A model generated the notes under the pieces. That model ran no database searches. It was not told the origin of the DNA and saw only the letters and a list, made by a program, of their open reading frames with translations. The translations under genes were made by a program, and so were the position numbers. A stretch of 64,000 nucleotides of DNA, from NCBI GenBank assembly GCA_037074615.1, contig CM073518.1:10292001-10356000 (forward strand), written 5' to 3'. Source of the DNA: Leucaena leucocephala. Its lineage: Eukaryota; Streptophyta; Magnoliopsida; Fabales; Fabaceae. Every line of letters starts with the position of its first letter. Within the stretch, counting starts at the first letter, position 1. Shown here in pieces: positions 59,736-64,000 of this stretch.

Positions 59736-61244
59736 GACACTAGTTCTTGGCCCAAAGGTCACTGATATGAGTCCGGAAGTAAGATTAAATTTCATAACGG
59801 AGGCTCAGGCAGATAAATGTCTGCGGAAAGGATGTCAGGGTTATATGGTATTCTTTTTTGTTCAAACAGAGGTAGAAGAAGGAATTGATGAGATCCCAGG
59901 AGTCAATGAATTTCCTGAAGTCTTTCTGAAGGAAATTCAGGGATTGCCTTCAGAACGAGAAGTAGAGTTTGTGATTGACATTATACCTGGAGCTAGATCA
60001 GTATCCAAAGCCCCATACCGAATGGCTCCTAATGAAATGATAGAATTAAAGAAGCAAATTGAGGAGCTATTGGAGAAGGGTTTCATAAGACCCAGCGTGT
60101 CACCATGGGGTACTCCCATGCTATTTGTCAAGAAGAACGATGGCAGTCTAAGGCTATGCATTGACTACCGGGAGTTGAATAAGATTACGGTCAAGAATAA
60201 GTATCCTCTACCCAGAATTGACGATCTACTAGACCAATTAGCAGGAGCGAGCTTATTCTCTAAGATTGACTTGAGATCTGGCTATCATCAGCTAAGGGTA
60301 AAGTCAGATGATATTCCAAAGACTACTTTTAGGACGCGCTATGGACATTTTGAGTTCCTTGTGATGCCTTTTGGGCTAACGAATGCACCTGCTATTTTCA
60401 TGGATTGTATGAACCGGATCTTCAGGCCTCATTTAGATCAGTTCGTTGTGGTCTTCATTGATGATATCTTGGTGTACTCCAAATCTGTAGAGGAACATGA
60501 AAGGCATTTGAGAATCGTTCTTAGTACCCTTAAAGAAAAGAAGCTCTATGCTAAGCTGAGTAAGTGCGAGTTTTGGCTTTCAGAAGTCAAATTTCTCGGT
60601 CATGTCATATCCCGAGAAGGGGTAGCTGTGGATCCTAGCAAAGTTGAAGCAGTTTTGAGCTGGGAGCAGCCGAGGACAGTGACAGAGATCAGAAGTTTTT
60701 TTGGCTTAGCAGGGTACTATAGAAGATTTATTCAAGACTTTTCTCGAGTTGCCTTGCCACTTACCAAGCTTACCAGAAAGAACCAGCAGTTTAAGTGGGA
60801 TAAGAAGTGCGAGGCTAGCTTCCAAGAGTTGAAGCAGAGATTAACCACTACTCCCGTGCTGATTATTCCAGACCCAACTCAGACTTATGTAGTCTACACT
60901 GATGCTAATAAGCAGGGGTTGGGATGTGTGCTGATGCAGCAAGGTAGAGTAGTAGCCTACGCCTCTCGGCAGTTGAAGCCACATGAAGAGAATTATCCCA
61001 CTCATGATCTGGAGCTTGCGGTGGTGGTTTACGCTCTGAAGATGTGGAGACATTATTTATATGGAGCAACTATAGAGTTGTATTGCGACCACAAAATCCT
61101 GAAGTATCTACAAGATCAGAAAGAGCTGAATATGAGGCAACTGCGATGGATGGAATTGTTGAAAGATTATGACTTCCAAATTAAGTACCATCCAGGAAAA
61201 GCCAATGTGGTAGCTGATGCCCTGAGTAGAAAAGTGGTGCAGGT
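59736..61244 (+). CDS. Element J: reverse transcriptase and RNase H, open frame
   Basis: With C2 and one TSD copy removed, this continues the J polyprotein frame from 52163. From the first ATG (59767) it is open to the end. RT: LCIDYRELN, then FSKIDLRSGYHQLR with catalytic Asp GAC at 60268-60270, PFGLTNAP, and FIDDILVYS with the catalytic Asp pair at 60460-60465. RNase H: YTDANKQGLGCVLMQ with Asp GAT at 60901-60903, then LELAVVVYALKMWRHYLYG and VVADALSRK. All expected motifs are present and no frameshift is visible, so this part is young or well kept. The last 14 codons of the open frame (to 61287) come from LTR H2. Integrase is missing, lying beyond the inserted LTRs or lost. RT motifs fit Tekay/Del-type chromoviruses; the chromodomain that would prove it is not in the window. 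Confidence 0.92.
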
Positions 61245-62025
61245 TGAAACATTTTTCCTTTCATACATATTAGGGACCATTTGGTAGCATTTAGAACCAC
61301 TTTCAAGGTCATTGAAGTCCAATTTCTCAATCTGGAGTTTTACTCTTATAGAGTACTGTTCACTATGAAAATTCCAGACGAGTGACCTGACGTAGCAAAA
61401 TCATAACTAATTCTAGAAAAATCGAAATAAAGTGGTTCAAATTGATAAGTGAAGCTAACTCAATTATATTTCAGGGAAAAATAACTTGTTGACCATTCAT
61501 TGACCGAGTCAACGTCACAACTTTACTGTTCATCCAACATTTTTCTCCTGAATCCAGCATTCTGGTCCCAACTTTAATAATGTATATCTCCTTGTGTAGA
61601 CATCCAAATGAGTCATACTATATATAAAATCGAAGCTTGGTATGTCTACTATTTACCTTAAAAATTTCATACATTTATTCATCCATTTACTATTTTTAAT
61701 TATTTATCAAACATTATCATGTCACTACTTGTTACTGTTTACAGTGGCCAATTCCAGCACTCAACTTTGCAAACATATGCATACATCCATTATATATCAG
61801 TCAAACATGCCAAACAACACTTATTATTAATTAATAAGTTGTTTTACATCTGGGTATGTACACAATTTCCCATATCTCTATTACATCTTTTCCTGCCTGA
61901 AATCCGGAAGCATAACCGCTACACTTCATTTTCAGAAAGTAACTGGTCTTGTACCGATTCGGTAATTCCCGTGAGAACTACCATTCTACGTAAGTACCCA
62001 GGAAAGACTGGATGAACCGGCTAGG
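61245..62025 (-). mobile_element. LTR H2 (family A), inserted in J and cut by E2
   Basis: On the plus strand TGAAACATTTTTCCTTTC...; matches H1 and the reverse of the A1 end. The candidate TSD on the left is CAGGT (61240-61244). It stops at CTAGG, inside the conserved block of the family, where E2 begins; the rest would lie beyond the window. Confidence 0.8.
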
Positions 62026-62147
62026 TGTAGGGAATTGGAAGACACGCAGCGGAAATTAACTTTAAAAATTTTTCCATTCCCAGCCAGGATCTACCGAATG
62101 TGTTTAAGTCAAGGAGAAAGAAGTGTTACCTTCGGTTTCAAGCTTTG

Positions 62148-62374
62148 GTCGCGACCTCAGTGTCCACTAGTCGCGACTCCTCGCCTCTGGAACTTTCAGT
62201 CGCGACCTCCTCAGCTTCTAGTCGCGACCTGTCGCCTCTGGAGTTTGTAGTCGCGACCTACTCTGCTTCTAGTCGCGACCTCTTCAACTTCACGTCGCGA
62301 CCTGTCTCCTCTTTTCGGATTTCTGACGTTCAGATGCCCGTTTGGTCGCGACCTAAGTGTGTTCTGGTCGCGAC
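62148..62374. repeat. GTCGCGAC palindrome array, LTR E2
   Basis: Copies start at 62148, 62170, 62199, 62221, 62250, 62272, 62294, 62345 and 62367; steps 22,29,22,29,22,22,51,22. The minus strand encodes the same 17-residue repeat as E1 on the plus strand, with fewer stops in the first two units. Confidence 0.87.
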
Positions 62375-62678
62375 CTTTCTTCGTGTCTGGCCGTATCGTA
62401 GAAGTCGACAGCTCAGATCGGCTTCCTCTACCGGTATCCACACGAACAGCGTTCCAATTGCGAACGACGTGCTAGCGCCTCTTGTCCCTCTAGGGCTTTC
62501 TGGAGATTCCGTCCTCACCGTCTCTATTTCGGCAGTTTCTTATCTGCAAACCTTTTGCACTCTCCCTGCCCCCTTTTCTCACAACTGAATGTGTGTGAAG
62601 AGATCTATTGTGTGTGGAACCCTAGCTCCTAATGTCAAATATATAGGAAGCTATCGGGCTTCTAATAGGGCCGGGCTT

Positions 62679-63075
62679 CAGAATTAATCTTATATTAATT
62701 CTGAATTAATACAATATCATATATTGCATAATTTAATAAGAAACTGATTAAATAAATATGGTTTATATTAAATCCGTCCCACAGATTTAATTCACCTATT
62801 TATTTAATTTAAAAGACAGAATTATATTTGATTTATTCTCATAAATCAAATTTGAGATATCTTATCAATTTGAATTTCAAATTCAAATAGATCATATCCA
62901 TTTAAATTCAAATTCAAAATGATAGAGATTTAATTTATCCTTATAAATTAAATCTTACAAATATCTCTTATATTATATATATAATATATATATAAACTAA
63001 TTTATATATATATATAAAATATATATCCACCCTAGATTATTCATTGAATCTAGACATCTCTTAGATTCAATGAAT
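62679..63075 (-). other. Run of inverted repeats in LTR E2
   Basis: Counterpart of 35206-35602. The 12/10-bp arm pair around loop ATAAG is kept, the 13-bp pair has gained one base in the loop (AAGG for AAG) with arms unchanged, and the ATTCATTGAATCTA pair is at 63039-63052 and 63062-63075. Confidence 0.78.
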
Positions 63076-63897
63076 CTGGACATCATAGCTCGCATTGGGC
63101 TGTTTTGTGTGCGACCCTGTAGGCCCATATGAAGTTGGCAGTGGCCCAGTTACTATACTGACCCACAAGTCGTAAGCGGTCTCTAGCAAGGCATTACGAC
63201 TACCCAAAACATATGAGGATCGATAAACGATGTAACCTTTCATACAACCATATCACGTCCCTTTTGTCACACGATATTTCGGTCAAGGATGAGGCATGGA
63301 GAACGTCATCCTCCTGTTCCTGACCGTTACTTTCTCGATCCCTGAGTAGTCTGAATATAGAAATGGAACTACCCTTCCATTCCAGTATGGCCATACATTT
63401 CTCAGACTCACTCATCGAGGGGCCCAGTAATATCTCTCTACGAATGTGAGGGACAAATTCCATCTTGACCATTCACATTCCTCCGCATGAAAAACCACTA
63501 AGCCCGAGCATAGCCTTTATGATCACTCGGTCAAAAGTGACTTTTGACTAGGTCAAAGCTGAGCGTTCATCATGTAGGAATCCATGATGATCTCAGGTCA
63601 AAGGGCATAGTGACATGGCTTGTATATGAGAGAAACTTATGACTTAACCCATGCAGCTCTCTCATAGCGGGTCGATCCAACACCCTGTACTCTTACATGT
63701 GCTTATGACTTTGATTTATATCTCTATATATCTTCAAAGTCATACTGGTCTTATTTCATCTCTGCTCCCGCATAGATGACCGACCAGGGACATTTAGGAT
63801 AAAATCACTAGTTATCCAAGGATTGTCATCATAGTAAACATGCAAATAATATGATAACATGATACAATGATTGGCCCCTAGGGCACAATTTCCAACA

Positions 63898-64000
63898 TCC
63901 TCCCACTTGCACTAGGAACAATCATTAATTTGTCTCAATCCTATTGACCTAACATGACGCTCATGTTTTGCCTGGACAAGCGGTTTAGAGGATCAGCATC
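63898..64000 (-). mobile_element. E2 interior, 3' end (polypurine tract, end of RNase H region)
   Basis: On the minus strand AGTGCAAGTGGGAGGA touches the LTR: a copia-type polypurine tract. Before it a frame reads ADPLNRL..., resembling the ADPLTK motif at the end of copia RNase H, then a stop. Only 103 bp are visible, so the copia assignment is probable, not certain. Confidence 0.6.

Larger units (their letters stand above)
62026..63897 (-). mobile_element. LTR of copia-type element E2 (3' LTR)
   Basis: On the plus strand TGTAGGGAATTGG...CAATTTCCAACA, 1,872 bp, the reverse complement of E1. The polypurine tract and coding end beyond 63897 make it the 3' LTR of an element running out of the window. 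Holds the array 62148-62374 and the comb 62679-63075. Two open frames of 90 and 162 codons across it show no motif and are broken in E1. Confidence 0.88.

Noticed and set aside
62100..62588. 162-codon open frame across the E2 array, plus strand
   Set aside because: It is antisense to the 51-bp repeat frame and openness follows from the repeat; E1 does not keep it.
63200..63472. 90-codon open frame on the minus strand
   Set aside because: It lies within LTR E2, has no motif, and the matching part of E1 is disrupted by indels.

Overview
This window is plant intergenic DNA made almost entirely of nested LTR retrotransposons. I see no host gene, tRNA, rRNA or CRISPR array. The plant assignment rests on an Athila-like Ty3/gypsy polyprotein with a tRNA-Asp-type primer site, a Tekay/Del-like Ty3/gypsy RT-RNase H, tRNA-iMet primer sites (TGGTATCAGAGC), a copia-type element end, and 5-bp target-site duplications (TSDs). 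The species cannot be named from sequence; a medium or large angiosperm genome is likely. Family letters A to L below are my own labels.

Layout. 1-6416: LTRs of family A (A1, A2) with small fragments of other LTRs between them. 6457-30717: element B, Athila-like, plus strand, with degenerate gag, protease, RT and integrase. B is interrupted by C1 (8030-18381, minus strand, TSD CATTA) and by solo LTR A3 (21875-24776, TSD CCCAC). C1 itself carries solo LTR I (10948-13705, TSD CTTCT). 30718-44584: an old LTR-like background carrying solo LTR G (31608-34188) and solo LTR E1 (34352-43889, TSD TGAAC); E1 is split by element F (35901-43510, TSD AGGTC). 44585-51691: a rearranged cluster of LTRs H1, L1, an 898-bp duplicate, and K. 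51692-61244: element J (gag zinc knuckle, protease, RT-RNase H, plus strand), split by C2 (52164-59730, TSD AACAA), which is nearly identical to C1. 61245-64000: LTR H2, cut by E2, a minus-strand copia-type element that runs off the window.

How the parts relate. C1, C2 and F have paired LTRs, a primer site and a polypurine tract but no protein genes, so they must have moved with proteins from another element; a Tekay/Del-like relative such as J is a reasonable but untested candidate. The many solo LTRs record LTR-LTR recombination.

The most striking signal is an array of the 8-bp palindrome GTCGCGAC whose copies start 22 or 29 bp apart (14- or 21-bp spacers). It occurs in B (both LTRs, leader, coding region, 3' noncoding region), in C (both LTRs and interior) and in E (both LTR copies), which are unrelated element types. 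In most arrays the spacer sequences differ while palindrome and spacing hold. One 22+29 step is 51 bp, or 17 codons; in B the array lies in the polyprotein frame between protease and RT, and it encodes a repeated peptide also readable in E. Further structures are a stem-loop with compensatory changes in LTR families A, C, F, G, I, K and L, and a run of seven inverted repeats in the E LTR.
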